Made by a program: the position numbers and the translations under genes
Notes under the pieces: generated by a model
The model's database searches: none
Seen by the model: the letters and a program-made list of their open reading frames with translations, nothing else
Told to the model about the DNA's origin: nothing
Assembly: GCA_029449235.1 (NCBI GenBank)
Contig: JANATG010000002.1
Coordinates: forward strand, 2,356,001 to 2,420,000
Length of the DNA: 64,000 nucleotides
Reading direction: 5' to 3'
Origin: Linnemannia schmuckeri
Taxonomy: Eukaryota > Mortierellomycota > Mortierellomycetes > Mortierellales > Mortierellaceae
In this document: positions 44,889 to 55,528 of the stretch, one piece after another
Position numbering within the stretch: the first letter of the stretch is position 1
Layout of the letters: every line of letters starts with the position of its first letter

Positions 44889-46128
44889 TTAATACATGCC
44901 GAAATCAACTACGGTGTCGTCCAACTCATCGTCGCTGATATATATCGAGCCCCTGTAAGTACGCACGCTGTCGTCATCGGATTCGACATTATCATCGAGT
45001 TCGTCGTAGTCAATGTCGTCATTGTTGACAAGAGCTGCCTCAGGATATCCTGTAACGGCGGCAAGAGGCCAGTTCTCCGCCACCCACGCCAGCTCCGCGG
45101 GATTAGCAATCTCAGCATCCATATCCTCCAGGTCGACCCTCCTCAATTCCCCAAGATTCACCAAGAGATCCAACCCGCTCCCCAAACTCATCGCAAGACA
45201 GTCGTGAATATGATAGTCCAGATAGGGTCTCCAGTCTCTTCTGTTGGAAACTGGGCGACGACTTCTCAGAGTCCCTTCATCCTGATAGACCGGACGAAGG
45301 GCCTTAAGAGTGAGCTCTTTCAGCTTTGTCAGACGACCAAGTTGAGAACACACCCGCCGCTGGAGACTGATGCTCTCCTGCGCCGCCACGGTCCGGACTT
45401 GGGAAGGCGTGGAGCGACTTCCACGAAGGCGACCGGTATCTCGCCTTGGTATTCCTCTGATCGTACAGTCAAAAACTTCGAGGTTGGTGCAGGTCCACTC
45501 CGACAACACCAAATCCGCCGACTCAAAACATTGCTCCTCCCAACGCATTGAACTGTCGAGTCGTACTGCACAAAGCATGTAGAACTCCTTGAGGTTGGGC
45601 AGTCCACAAAGTAGTTGTCCAATAGCCACGTTGCTCAAATCTAACGCGTCTTCCACACGCAGCACTACAAGTGTTCCAGTATGGTTAAGCACCTCCCTGA
45701 CCGACCTCCAGTCGAAAATGGAGTATTTATAAAAGTGTGTAAATAGAAAATGAGTTTCTTCCAGCCTCCTTGCGCTGCCCGATTAAATCGACTGTCGCAT
45801 CGCCATAGCCGCTCCTGCCAATGAATTCGAAAGAGCGTAGGCGGGGAAAGACACACAGGAGGTTTTGCTGCGCAACATCAGCAAAATCCCTGCCTTCCAG
45901 TCTGACTGACTGGATAAGATGATTGACGGTTCTCAATCCAGTTATAAATTCGTTGGGCCGATTGCAGCGTGTTTGGTCTATGCGGACGTGTCTCCAAAGG
46001 AAAGGTTGGAACGGTGTTTTCCAGGCGCGACAAACATGGACACAGGCTTTCAACTGTCGTAGGTTGAGGCATTGTCCGGTCATGCTCGCCATCTCGGGTA
46101 GAAGGTTGTCGAATGAGGTCGTGTCCAT
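44889..46128 (-). pseudogene. F-box/LRR pseudogene 5 of the array
   Basis: ATG at 46128 (MDTTSFDNLLPEMASMTGQC, CVHVCRAWKTPF, LWRHVRID, VNHLIQSVRLEG). Around 45720-45800 the homology passes through three frames in turn (DATVDLIGQ, then GGWKKLIFY, then FDWRSVREVLNHTGTLVVLR), that is two frameshifts. The last frame stays open to the stop at 44889-44891 with LLCGLPNLKEFYML, WTCTNLEVFDC, LQRRVCSQLGRLTKLKEL, CLAMSLGSGLDLL and an acidic Asp-rich tail. An unrecognised short intron could explain one shift but not both. Confidence 0.75.
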
Positions 46129-46551
46129 GGTTGCGTCGAGGTATGAAGATAGTGGTTATGTCGGATGTTGGGATAATGGTCGTATCGACGTGACGAGACA
46201 ACGGTTGTGGTGGTCGAGGCCGTTGGGTTGGTTGAGGCGATTGTGGTAGTTGTTGAGGTTATTTGGGTTGATAAGGTGCAAAAGAGGAGAGTAGCGGTAT
46301 AAATACATACGCAAAGAGTTATTATTTGCCTGGCAATGAGTGAATTCTTGAACTGGGAGGACAAGGATTAGTTATTTCTGACATAGTGAGAGTCGTGCTT
46401 CATCACAGTATATCTCCTTTGTTTCATTCCATCTGTTAAATTACGTTACATGATTTTTTTTATTGCATCGACTTTATATACAAGAGGGGAGGGAATAAGA
46501 AGCATTCATATATCGGAGACGAGCATGGGATTCGCTATTTTTTGTTTGTTT
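46129..46551. other. Spacer between F-box array and peptidase gene
   Basis: Left part is the leader of F-box copy 5, with GTTGTGGT-type repeats. Right part is AT-rich. No gene recognised. Confidence 0.4.
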
Positions 46552-48751
46552 TTACAATGGCCAAGCAGAGGCAGCAACCTGCTCCCACATCACCTCACGG
46601 TTCTTGGCGTTCAGAGGACTATAATCTATTCGATAATCGGACGCATAGTACTTGGTATCATAATCCAACGGGATACTACTACCAGGTGCAAAGACCTCCA
46701 AGGCAGTGTAGCGGACATCACCGTTGTACGGCAGAGGCTTGAACGGACTAGGGATATTGGCAGCCACATACAGATCGTGCACTTTGTTCAACGATGTGAC
46801 AGCGCCACCAGGGAATGAAGACGCAGAGAGGGGCTCGCCGGATCTGCCGCCGACGGCGTAGGAGATGACTTTGTTGAATTGAGTTAGGAAGAATGTTGAC
46901 ATGGAGCAGGAGGAGCCACAGCGGCCGTCGGTTAGGAGGCGGATGTTGGCTGCGCGGTTTGTCCAGGGCAAGGTGGTCAACTCCTCAATGACTGGTAGTA
47001 CAGAGGGTTCCAAGGTGGTGGTCTCGGTGTAGTTGGCGCTGCGACCATTGCGGATCGAGGAGGTCACGTTCAGGAACAACTCGTTGTTGATGTAGACGTG
47101 CTTATCTGCATAATCGTAAAAACTAGTTGCGTCATAGAGGCCATTTGAAGAGTTCAACAACGCACTCGACAGCTGCTGGATCGACTCTGTTACACGAAGG
47201 TTGGAGGGAAGGGTCTTATCGAGTGCACCTTTGTTGGGGAAGAACAACTGGACGAAGGTCGAGGCGAAATTGACAAGGCCACCAAAGTTGCCCTGGAAAT
47301 CAATGATGATGTTACGGACGCCGTTCTGTGAGAGAGCGACGAGGTTGTTGACAAGGTTGATCAACTCGGCTGCATCGTCCTCCATATCATGGGTCCAGAC
47401 ATGGACAACTCCCACATCAGGCCTCTGGTCGAGGCGGTAGACGACAGATGCTTGGCCAGGGGTGCCAAAAATGGCGGTGAGTTTGATAGGTTCTGGCGGT
47501 GTGAGACTGGCAGCATCGTCAAGAATGATATTTGCCTGCTTGAAGGGGTTCTTCTTCACCTGCGGGATGAGAGGGTGCTCCTCTGGCTGATAGAGTTGGC
47601 GCTTCTGAGGGGGCCCAGTCGAGGCAGTGGGAGGAGCCTTACAAACGTTCTGAACAAAAGTCTGCAGGCTGTTGAACTTGATCTGGGTAGCAGGGAAAAT
47701 ACTCCAAGCATCACGAACAGGAACGACTGTTGTCGAGTTGGGGCAGACGAGTCCATAGTCGATCTGTGCCTTCTCAGGAAGCATTGAGCGCAGGGAGAAG
47801 TCGCCATTGAGGGTCTCGAATGTACTACTGGTAGGATCGAATTTCAGAGACGCCAGGGCCTGGTTCAGTTGGACACCAGCATCCTTAGAAAAGTCCATGT
47901 TGACGTTTGCCCATGCGTTGATATGTGTCAGGGCGTCCTCTCCGTCGATGGTTTGTACTGTGCATCCGTCGTATCCTCGTTTGTTGTAATCCGAATAGAT
48001 TTGGATGACCTAAATGGTTGAAATATATGTATGAGCATTTTTTTTTTGTTTCGAGCGTGTTGAAATGCATATTTTTTTTAGTTGCTGTGGTTGTTACCTG
48101 CTTGCCGTTCACAGCAGGTGCATAAAGAGTGAAGGGCTGAGCGAAAATATAGTTGTTGTAGCACTTGGCTAACAGGGTGACGAACACAACGAATACGGCA
48201 TAACGTGAGTTATCAGGAAGACAAAGCGGCACGGTCATCTTATCAAAAACACCACGTTGTACATTTCCAAAATACTCACCAGCATAGCTAGCATGGGCAT
48301 CCTTCAGACTAACTATCGCCAAAGACAAGTCGTGATGGAACTGATGATCGCTTGTATACCTTGTCCGTCCAATTGTCTCCAACTTCTTCAAAATATCCAC
48401 CGGCCCTGCCGAAAAGGGTTTAGCAATACTAGGTGCAAGGGCCGAGTCACGGAAGGTATAAAAGTCGTTAAAGATGGTGATAATGGATTCGAGGGTGGTG
48501 GCTGCGACCTGGTTGTTGAAGGGGACGGATTTGTAGCATGCGGAGATTTGCTCGTAGGTGATTTCAAGGGCCGAGGTTGTGCCGAGAATGCCGCATGCGT
48601 CGTGGGATGGTGGCGGTGTTGGTGTCGGTGATGGGTGAGGAGGAGTAGGGGTTATTGTTGTTTGGGCTGTTGTAGCGACTGCAGCTAGGGAGACTAGTGA
48701 GGCTGAGAGGATGAGCGATTTGACGGAGATGACCACCATGGCAAATGGCAA
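46552..48751 (-). CDS. Secreted peptidase S41-family protein (666 aa, 3 exons)
   Basis: Exons (minus): 48280-48751, 48098-48168, 46552-48009; 667 codons with TAA. The N-terminus is a signal peptide (LILSASLVSLAAVATTAQ) followed by a Pro/Thr-rich linker. The core matches fungal S41 (tail-specific-protease-like) proteins: a helical cap with DAHASYAAKCYNNYIF, then QPFTLYAPAVNGKQ, IIIDFQGNFGG and the nucleophile region LLTDGRCGSSCSMSTFF around residues 540-555, where family knowledge places the catalytic Ser. It probably acts outside the cell on peptides; real activity is unproven. The small middle exon rests on consensus splice sites (G|gtgagt and ttag|CC) and restores the conserved AAKCYNNY; reading through would insert unrelated residues. 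A second Met at codon 5 is an alternative start. Confidence 0.88.
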
Positions 48752-49693
48752 AAACCAGAGGGTAGTGTAACGATAGTGAGGATCGAAAAGGGAGAGGCGT
48801 GGGTGACAATGGTGGAAACTAAAAGAAAAGAGGACGAGGAGAGGATGTCTTATATGGACTTCTAAGACATGTTGCCTTAGTGTGAGTATCTAACAACGAC
48901 GCCGAAAAAAAGCGCCAGGATCGACGAATGTCTTCTTCCCTCCACAATTGTCATTGGGGAGGAGGAGAGAGCGAAGGGGTGCTGTTCTATTCTTGGGGGG
49001 AGGGTCACGTCGTCGACCGTCATAATGTCCTGTTCAAGCGTTCGAATAATTTTAAGCAAAGGGACTAGACCCTCTTTTTCGAATTCCGAAAGAGCGTTTT
49101 ACTCTTACACCTTCGAGTCTATTTTGCTTTGGCTTAGATGGGGGCAGTGCTGTCTACTTCTTGTAATCATACCCTTTGTTTGGCATTTGCGTTTAGTCTT
49201 GTCCATGTATGGCTCTCTTCATCCTTAGTGCCATTCTCCCTTATCACACATCTTCATGTACACCTGAGTTACAACCCTCTTTCTCTCCATTTTCTTTGTC
49301 GCGCCCTGGAAAGAGGCGAAGTCAATGTCGGCTGTTTACCTTGTCCGATCTGGCCTTTTGGACCTGTGGGTTGATGCTATTGTCCTCTTCTTTGTTGATT
49401 CAGTTCACACAGCCTTCAGACAGTTTTTTTTTGTAACCAAAAATGGTATTGATACAAATACCACCGCCACGCGATTGTTGCAACAGATTTGGACCTGACT
49501 TTTTTGCCTCGATGGCGACCCTTCCAACCTTATACAATCCTAGTAAGCAACTGCTTTTTACACATAGCCCAAAAATTACCTTTTTTTAATCCGCTATAGT
49601 TTGTCTTAAAAGGGGCTGGCACATATACATGAATGCGAGTGAAAGAGGGGTTGTGTATAAACAAAGCGGCTTTGGTGAGGAAGGACTTGGGCT
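48752..49693. other. Intergenic region
   Basis: The first part is the GA-rich (plus) leader of the peptidase gene. The rest is T-rich, with no coding signal I can support. Confidence 0.4.
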
Positions 49694-51685
49694 CTACTGC
49701 TCACGACAATCCAAAACTTGCTGGACCCGCTGTAGTTTTGCATTCGTCATCGCGTCCCAAAACGCCTGAGCCTCTGGACTCACTCTTCTACCTTTTCCAA
49801 CCTTTACCTGATGATCTTCCGTCCAAACAATCGCCTTATCCCTCTCCACATCCGCAACTTGTCCGCTGGCATCAGTAGTAATAGGCTTCTGGTACGCAAA
49901 AGCGATCCAATGCTTCTGAATCTCGCGACTCAAGCGCAACTCGGATTCCGTCAGTACCAGTTCTGACAGTGGTGGACCAAATATGATTGGCAGCTCTCCT
50001 GCATGCATGGCATCCAGACTTGGGAAGAGTTCTTGAATCCGGTTCAGTGTGACGTTGTAGTGGTACCGAAGCAGCTGGAAGTTTTCGGGGCCTCCGCGGA
50101 TCTTTTGGACCTCAAGGAGGGTGTTGACGATCTGCTCGATGGGGTATTGGAAGACCATATCGCCGATAAATTCGTCTAGGAGCTTGCGGACCTCTGCGTC
50201 GGACTGTGGGATCCCGTAAGCGGATTGGAACAGCGGGATGAGTTGTGGGATGGGAACAAATTGTTGGACAATGGCTGGATAACTTGAGATCTTGGCCTCT
50301 GGAAAGGCGAGCGCAAATGCTGTCCCTTCATCCCGTGTGGAGCCAATCATGATCGACTTGATGCTGGGATCGTAGGAGGATGGGTTTGTTGACAGCGTCT
50401 GGATCGGTATGGTCGAGGGCATGAACTTTCCTCCATCGTGGTAGCACGCATAAGCCGTCATCGGGAATGCAGTCTCTGAAGCATTGGTTAAATCATCCAT
50501 CGATACCGCCCTCAGTCGCTTGACCTTTTCCAGCCCATCTAGATCTACAGGGACGTTGAGTGTTGCGACCAGTTTGTCAAACATGGCCTGCCCCTCTAGT
50601 TCGACCGTCTGAGCAGGCATGGTCCCAACCACGCCCGACTGCATGATCGCGTGGTCAAAGAGACCGAAATGGGTAGGGATCAACATGTGGTAGTGGAGGG
50701 AGAAAGCTCCTGCAGACTCGCCCCATGCTGTCACATTACGTCCATTGCCTCCCAGTGCCCCAATATTCTCACGGACCCATTCGAATGCCAACTTTTGATC
50801 CTGAAGACCCCAGTTGCCGATGGACTGGTCGTAGTCTGGGATGGGGGTCGGGCTTTGACGGACGTATTCGTCCATCTCCTGTTGCAGCTCCTTGGAAGCA
50901 AGGAATCCAAAGATGGTGAGACGGTAGTTGATGGCGACTACAATGACGGGTTGGTTCAGCTCGACCGAGCGGGCAACGAAATTTCGCGCATCTATATTAT
51001 TTATTTACTCCATGCACCGTGTGAAAAGTATTGGTCAGGACAATCCAGATAACAATCCATGAACATAAAATCACGCGTCATCGATCATGCATCATGCACC
51101 CCCTTTTTCTTTTCTTCACTTCCTCTACACACTAAAAAGACAAACAAGACGAGCACAACTCACCATAGAGAGGAATACAATTGGCACCATTACGAAAAGC
51201 ACCTCCATGGACCCAAGTCATGACTGGAACAGGCTCTACTCGATTCTTGAGAACCGAGAGAGGCACATAGATGTTCATGTTAAGACTATCTCGCTCCGAT
51301 TGGTCGACTCCAAACTCGTATTTTGGGTTCGTTCCAACTTGGAGGTACTTTTCTGGTACGATCTTTGACAGTGGGTATGTTGTTGGTCCTTGTGGGCACA
51401 CCGGTCTATTGCGTTTGTGTTACATTGGATGAGTGTTTGGGAAAAAAAAGTCCAGATTGGAAAAATCTGCAATGAGCACCTTTATGAGCCTTGTATGCTT
51501 TACCCTTGCACAGTGGCATCGCGGACACCCGTCCAGGGTTGAGGCTTGACAGCGACACGCCAGCGTTCGGGAACAAGGGCATAGGGGACGTTGCGGAAGA
51601 TGGCGACTTGGGCCTTGGTGTCAACTGAACCACGGATGGCGCCGAAGTTGGGAAGGGTGATATCAATCGTTTCTCCTGTGCTCAT
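49694..51685 (-). CDS. Type-B carboxylesterase (573 aa, 3 exons)
   Basis: Exons (minus): 51504-51685, 51164-51405, 49694-50991; 574 codons with TAG. An alpha/beta hydrolase of the carboxylesterase/cholinesterase class: IFRNVPYALVPERW near the start, VMTWVHGGAF (oxyanion hole), the nucleophile elbow WGESAGAFS with Ser at about residue 234, IGSTRDEGTAF (acid region) and MHAGELPIIFG, likely with the catalytic His. It hydrolyses ester bonds; the substrate is unknown. The protein starts MSTGETIDITLPNFG with no signal peptide, so it is probably cytosolic. The first exon follows a CT-rich leader. A truncated paralogue lies immediately upstream at 52261-52776. Confidence 0.9.
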
Positions 51686-52260
51686 TGGTATAGAGGGTGT
51701 ATGTAGGAGGCGAAGGAAGTCTGGAGTGAGGGAAAGAAGGATGATGAAAAAGAAAGGAAAAGAAAGAAAAAAGTGCCGAATTTATATGCCTCTGAGTTGC
51801 AGCCAACGGATTGTTGACAGTATAGAAGGAAGACAATTTGATCACTGCCCTTATTTTGATTTTCTTAATTTTGTGCGATGTGTGAGCGATCGAAGGATGG
51901 GTCCATGCAGAGACAAGGAGGGACTGGAGGAAAAGTAGTGGAGCCAAAAAGGAGGGCAGGGCTGTTGCAGGAAACATCAACAAACCGCACCAAACAAACA
52001 GCAACAACTACAACCAACAAACAAAAAATCATATCGAAGCGCGTATTGGAGCATTGGAACCATTGGACATCGGTCGCTCGCATTGTCACCACCATGAGGC
52101 TGTATTTTCACGCCCATTTCCTTCAGAATAAAAATAATCAGCATCCCTCTCTTGCATGCTTCTCTCGACAATATCGTGACCCTTCTCGGTAAAAAACCCA
52201 GGACTTTTATTTATCTCCACCCTTAATCCATGCATGAAAAAAAAATAATAATAATAATTA
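51686..52260. other. Esterase promoter and spacer
   Basis: GA-rich on plus next to the esterase start, then AT-rich with an (ATA)n run at 52245-52262. No gene. Confidence 0.4.
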
Positions 52261-52776
52261 TTACTGCTCTCTGGGTGTAGAGGCATCAAGACTCTCTTGG
52301 ATCGCCTTCAGCCGATACTCGAGCGCAGCATCCCACAACGCCATCGCCTTCTCACTCAACCTTCTTCCCTTCCCAACCTCCACCCTATAATCCTTTGTCA
52401 ACACAATTGCCTCATCTCTCTCTGCTTTCGTAGCCCTGCCATTCTCGGACAGGACTGGTTGTTGGTATGCGAACGCGATCCATCGTTTCTGCACCTCCTG
52501 TGCAGCAGCACGTTCTGAAGGGGTGAAGACAGCCTCGTTCATGGGCGGGTTGAACAGAAAAAGGAGCTCACCGCCGTGCATGGACCCGGAGTTGGGGTGA
52601 TCCTTGATGGTTGCCTGAGTTGGGATATCGAAGTGGTATCTTTCCAGTGTGAACGCGTCCTCCCGTGCCTGCTTGACTTGGATCAATGCATTGACCGTTC
52701 GCTCGATCGAATGGTGGAGTACAATGTCACCCAGATGCACGATGCTGCCATGTCCAAGTGCCACGATTTGACCCAT
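52261..52776 (-). pseudogene. Carboxylesterase paralogue, C-terminal half only
   Basis: An open frame of about 171 codons ending in TAA at 52261-52263 aligns with the last third of the intact esterase: IGDMV-like LGDIVLHHSIERTVNAL, SMHGGELLFLFNPP (His region), QKRWIAFAYQQP and EVGKGRRLSEKAMALWDAA. The N-terminal two thirds, including the nucleophile Ser, are missing. Homology stops near 52750, where a decayed hAT transposase begins on the opposite strand. With no catalytic Ser it cannot be an active esterase. The C-terminal end is remarkably well preserved, so the break may be recent. Confidence 0.8.
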
Positions 52777-52803
52777 TTAATGAAGCAGATTGGAGCGTTT
52801 TGA

Positions 52804-53766
52804 GAGGCCATCAAACGCCAGCAACATGAAGCCGATCCTACACACAAACCTCTGACATTCCTCGACGATATTATTACGCGGTGGAATCCCCAGTACATCA
52901 TGATGAAGCGCGCGATCCATCTCTACCACTTCATCCTCGGCGTGCGTGATGACATTCGGGATGCCGACCAATCGGCGGAAGGCCGACGCCTGCCGGTGCG
53001 CCTGCAGAGAGAGCCCTGTTGACTGACCAGGTGCTGTCGATTGTGAACGATATGCTTTTACTGCTGGGGCCAGTGTTAGACTTTACAAATATGGTCAGCT
53101 CTGCCCAGAAACTTGGTCTGCCTAAAGTATATCCTTGGGTGTATGATTGGTGCCACCGTGCACGCCCGGAGTTGGAAACTATGGAGGTCGATAATCTGTA
53201 CGACAGCTCACTCGTCATATCAGGATGCGCTGGCCTTTAACCGCAATTACCGATTCAGTTGCAGTCGTGACCTACCTTTGTGCCGGATGGAAGGGGCATA
53301 CTCTTTTTGACATCATGGTCTCACAAGACAGAGAGCCGGTTCGGCTGAAGGATCGTGTGGAGGCGGTACTTGAGCAACAAGCCAGGGCATTGGTTGAGGG
53401 AGGTTTGGGAGGCGGTCAAGTGGGTGAGAGCGAAGCAGATTCCTCGGCTAATGAATCTGATATCGAGAACCCTCGACCTTTTATAGCTACCAAGGCCGCC
53501 CCGAATGAGCTCGATCGATACAAAGGATGCACTATTACTTCCTGGGAGCGGGTGGAGAAGTATCGCAATGATCCTTTGAGCTGGTGAAGGAAGCATGTCA
53601 AAGGGTACAAGGTCTTGTTGCTTTTGGCACAACAATACCTTTCGATGCAAGCGTCCTCGGTTACAGCGGAGAGATTGTCTTCGGATGCAGGAAATGTGGT
53701 GACCAAAAAAGAACGTCCTTGAGCCCTATCACGGTCGAGAACATTTGTTTCTCCGTCGCTTTGTGA
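52804..53766 (+). pseudogene. hAT-family transposase relic
   Basis: Three frames together give hAT landmarks in order: DDIITRWNPQYIMMKRAIHL (the D-x-x-TRWNS region) up to a stop near 53020, LTDQVLSIVNDMLLLLGPVL in a second frame, then the C-terminal dimerisation segment (ASSVTAERLSSDAGNVVTKK, then LSPITVENICF) that ends at a TGA at 53764-53766. A TGA lies just before the visible start and a stop replaces the Trp pair of the DPLEWW motif (DPLSW-stop). An acidic tail continues in another frame to about 53806. At least two frameshifts and two stops make it dead. Terminal inverted repeats were not found. Confidence 0.8.
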
Positions 53767-53809
53767 CTGTGGATGGAGATGAAGACGACAAGGAGGAGGA
53801 TGAGTGATG

Positions 53810-54490
53810 TATTGTAAGTTTTTTTCCCTTATTTTGTCATAGGATGAATAAAAAAAGTCGACAAACAAGCGAAAATTGAGCGACGACCCTTTTTTTTGAC
53901 CAAGGTAGTGATGGGTCGTCTGTGACGACACATCAATTTTATCCAATTGAAAAGTGGAACTGTCTAAGTGAAGCTCGTACGAGCACATAGTCTACTTCAC
54001 TAAGTAAAGCATACTAAACAGTACATCGGTACCTGAGGACCACAGCCCGTCCTCTTTCGAGTCCGGACGACCCTTGCTGCTTTAACGCGAGCTCAAGGGA
54101 TCTAGCCGTCTTCCACCTCCAACTCCTTGATGACCATATTGCCTCTCCTCTCCATAATATCCATGCGTCTCAGGCCCATAAGAGACTCGATGGCTGCTTG
54201 ATCAGCCACTCGTGTGTCGCGCTGCGCGCCTGGGCACCGCTCCCCGTCGTGTTCTGTGTTGGCTCGTCCGCAGAGGCACTCATCCTCTCGGAGTTTCCAT
54301 CCATATATTTGTTTCCACCCGCCGCTCTGATGTTCGGTTGTGCGTTTCTGTTTCGTACTGGCCGTGATGCTGTTCGTCACTTCCCACTTGACCGTTACTT
54401 CACATCTGGGTTGAGCGACGACTCAAATGGCATGGTTGAGCGAGCGACTCGATGAGCGACACGTGACTAAATTATTGTGGGGTTCTTGAG
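53810..54490. other. Spacer with one unassigned minus-strand ORF
   Basis: The minus-strand ORF at 54102-54380 (92 codons) contains ECLCGRANTEHDGERCPGA, a Cys/His arrangement that resembles the zinc-knuckle end of LINE polyproteins, but the match is weak and no poly(A) tail is seen at its 3' side. The rest is unassigned. Confidence 0.3.
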
Positions 54491-54505
54491 GGGAATTGCC
54501 CTTGG
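54491..54505. repeat. Target-site duplication, left copy
   Basis: 15-bp direct repeat gggaattgcccttgg, identical to 54787-54801. Confidence 0.85.
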
Positions 54506-54786
54506 GGAGCGCGAACCCCCACCCGCAGTCGAGCTCCCTCTTGTCGACAACAACTTTCCAACATAACTGTATTCTATTTTATTTTCTTACTCTCTGTATT
54601 TATTTTGTCTGGTCTCCCTGCTTTATCTGTTAATTATTTTTTCCCAGTTTAGATGTAACCTTTGTACTTTTTTCGAAAGTATTTATTTTTATATCCTTTG
54701 AATGGCGGTGACTCCTGTAGGTGAGGAGTATTAGTTTACTGCACGCACTCCCACGACGCAATAAATTTCTTATAAACAAAAAAAAA
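54506..54786 (+). mobile_element. 5'-truncated LINE 3' tail (or SINE-like insert)
   Basis: A 281-bp AT-rich insert ends in AATAAA, a short spacer and an A9 run, and is flanked by the 15-bp direct repeat gggaattgcccttgg at 54491-54505 and 54787-54801. It holds no ORF. The layout is that of a retrotransposed 3' untranslated region. No sequence similarity to the LINE at 2.9 kb was seen. Confidence 0.8.
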
Positions 54787-54801
54787 GGGAATTGCCCTTG
54801 G
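54787..54801. repeat. Target-site duplication, right copy
   Basis: 15-bp direct repeat after the A-rich tail, identical to 54491-54505. Confidence 0.85.
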
Positions 54802-54830
54802 TTGGCCGAGACGTTGGCGGCAGTGCCAGG

Positions 54831-54949
54831 CAGAGGTCTGGTCTGATGTTTGTTTTTGGTTAGACCTTGTCAGCTACAGAGGATTTGCTTAACAAAATAC
54901 TCATAATTGACAAGGAACTAACCAAAAACAGCAACAGACCAGAGGTCTG
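54831..54949. mobile_element. hAT-like MITE (119 bp) with 8-bp target duplication
   Basis: The ends read cagaggtctggtctgatg (left) and, in reverse complement, cagacctctggtctgttg (right), continuing as an imperfect inverted repeat of about 40 bp through tttttggttag and ccttgtca. It is flanked by the perfect 8-bp direct repeat gtgccagg at 54823-54830 and 54950-54957. Ends starting with CAG and an 8-bp target duplication are hAT-superfamily traits. It has no coding capacity. Confidence 0.8.
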
Positions 54950-55087
54950 GTGCCAGGTGTGACAGGGTCACTAGTCGAAGAAGAGGGAGAAGGAAAAGTG
55001 GAGCTCTCCTCTACAACCTCTGTATTCAAAGGTGTGTCTCCAGGATCGACGGGCATAACTCAGATAGCAGGCAAGCGAGGAAAAAAA

Positions 55088-55140
55088 AAGATGTGTATGT
55101 GTGTGTATGTGTGTGTATGTGTGTGTATATGTGCGTGTGT
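55088..55140. repeat. TG-rich microsatellite
   Basis: About four copies of a gtgtgtat-type unit on the plus strand. Confidence 0.8.
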
Positions 55141-55309
55141 CCCTTCTTAATATCGCAATAAAAACAGTAACACTCAAAACTTGCTAGTATCGTGGAAGAA
55201 GGTGCTTTTCCAGACACTCGCAGGCAAACGCGTAAAATAGTCAAAATGGCCATCAGAAGCTAAGCCACTCTAAATCACCACATTGTTATGACAAAAAAAA
55301 TCAATTCGC

Positions 55310-55430
55310 TCACTCGGCGCCCGCGCTGGACGAGCATCTCTACCTTGGAAAAAAAATTACTCGGCGCTCGCGCTCGTTGGAAAAAAAAATCACTCGGCGC
55401 TCGCGCTCGCTCGTCGCTCGATTTTTTTTT
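55310..55430. repeat. GC-rich / poly(A) tandem repeat
   Basis: Three successive units begin with ctcggcgc(c/t)cgcgctc and are separated by ttggaaaaaaaa(a)tta/tca. The last ends in gctcgtcgctcg followed by T10. The mix of CpG-rich blocks and A runs is unlike surrounding DNA. Confidence 0.7.
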
Positions 55431-55528
55431 TTCGTTCAAGCCCTGAGACAAAATCAACAATTTCATGTTTGTTAAGGATCCTTTAATAAAATGTATAGAA
55501 AGAACGTGGAAAGTGCTTATCATTGCAC

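Noticed and set aside
54102..54380. Minus-strand ORF as a LINE polyprotein fragment
   Set aside because: The Cys/His cluster is suggestive, but there is no poly(A) tail, target duplication or neighbouring reverse-transcriptase motif.
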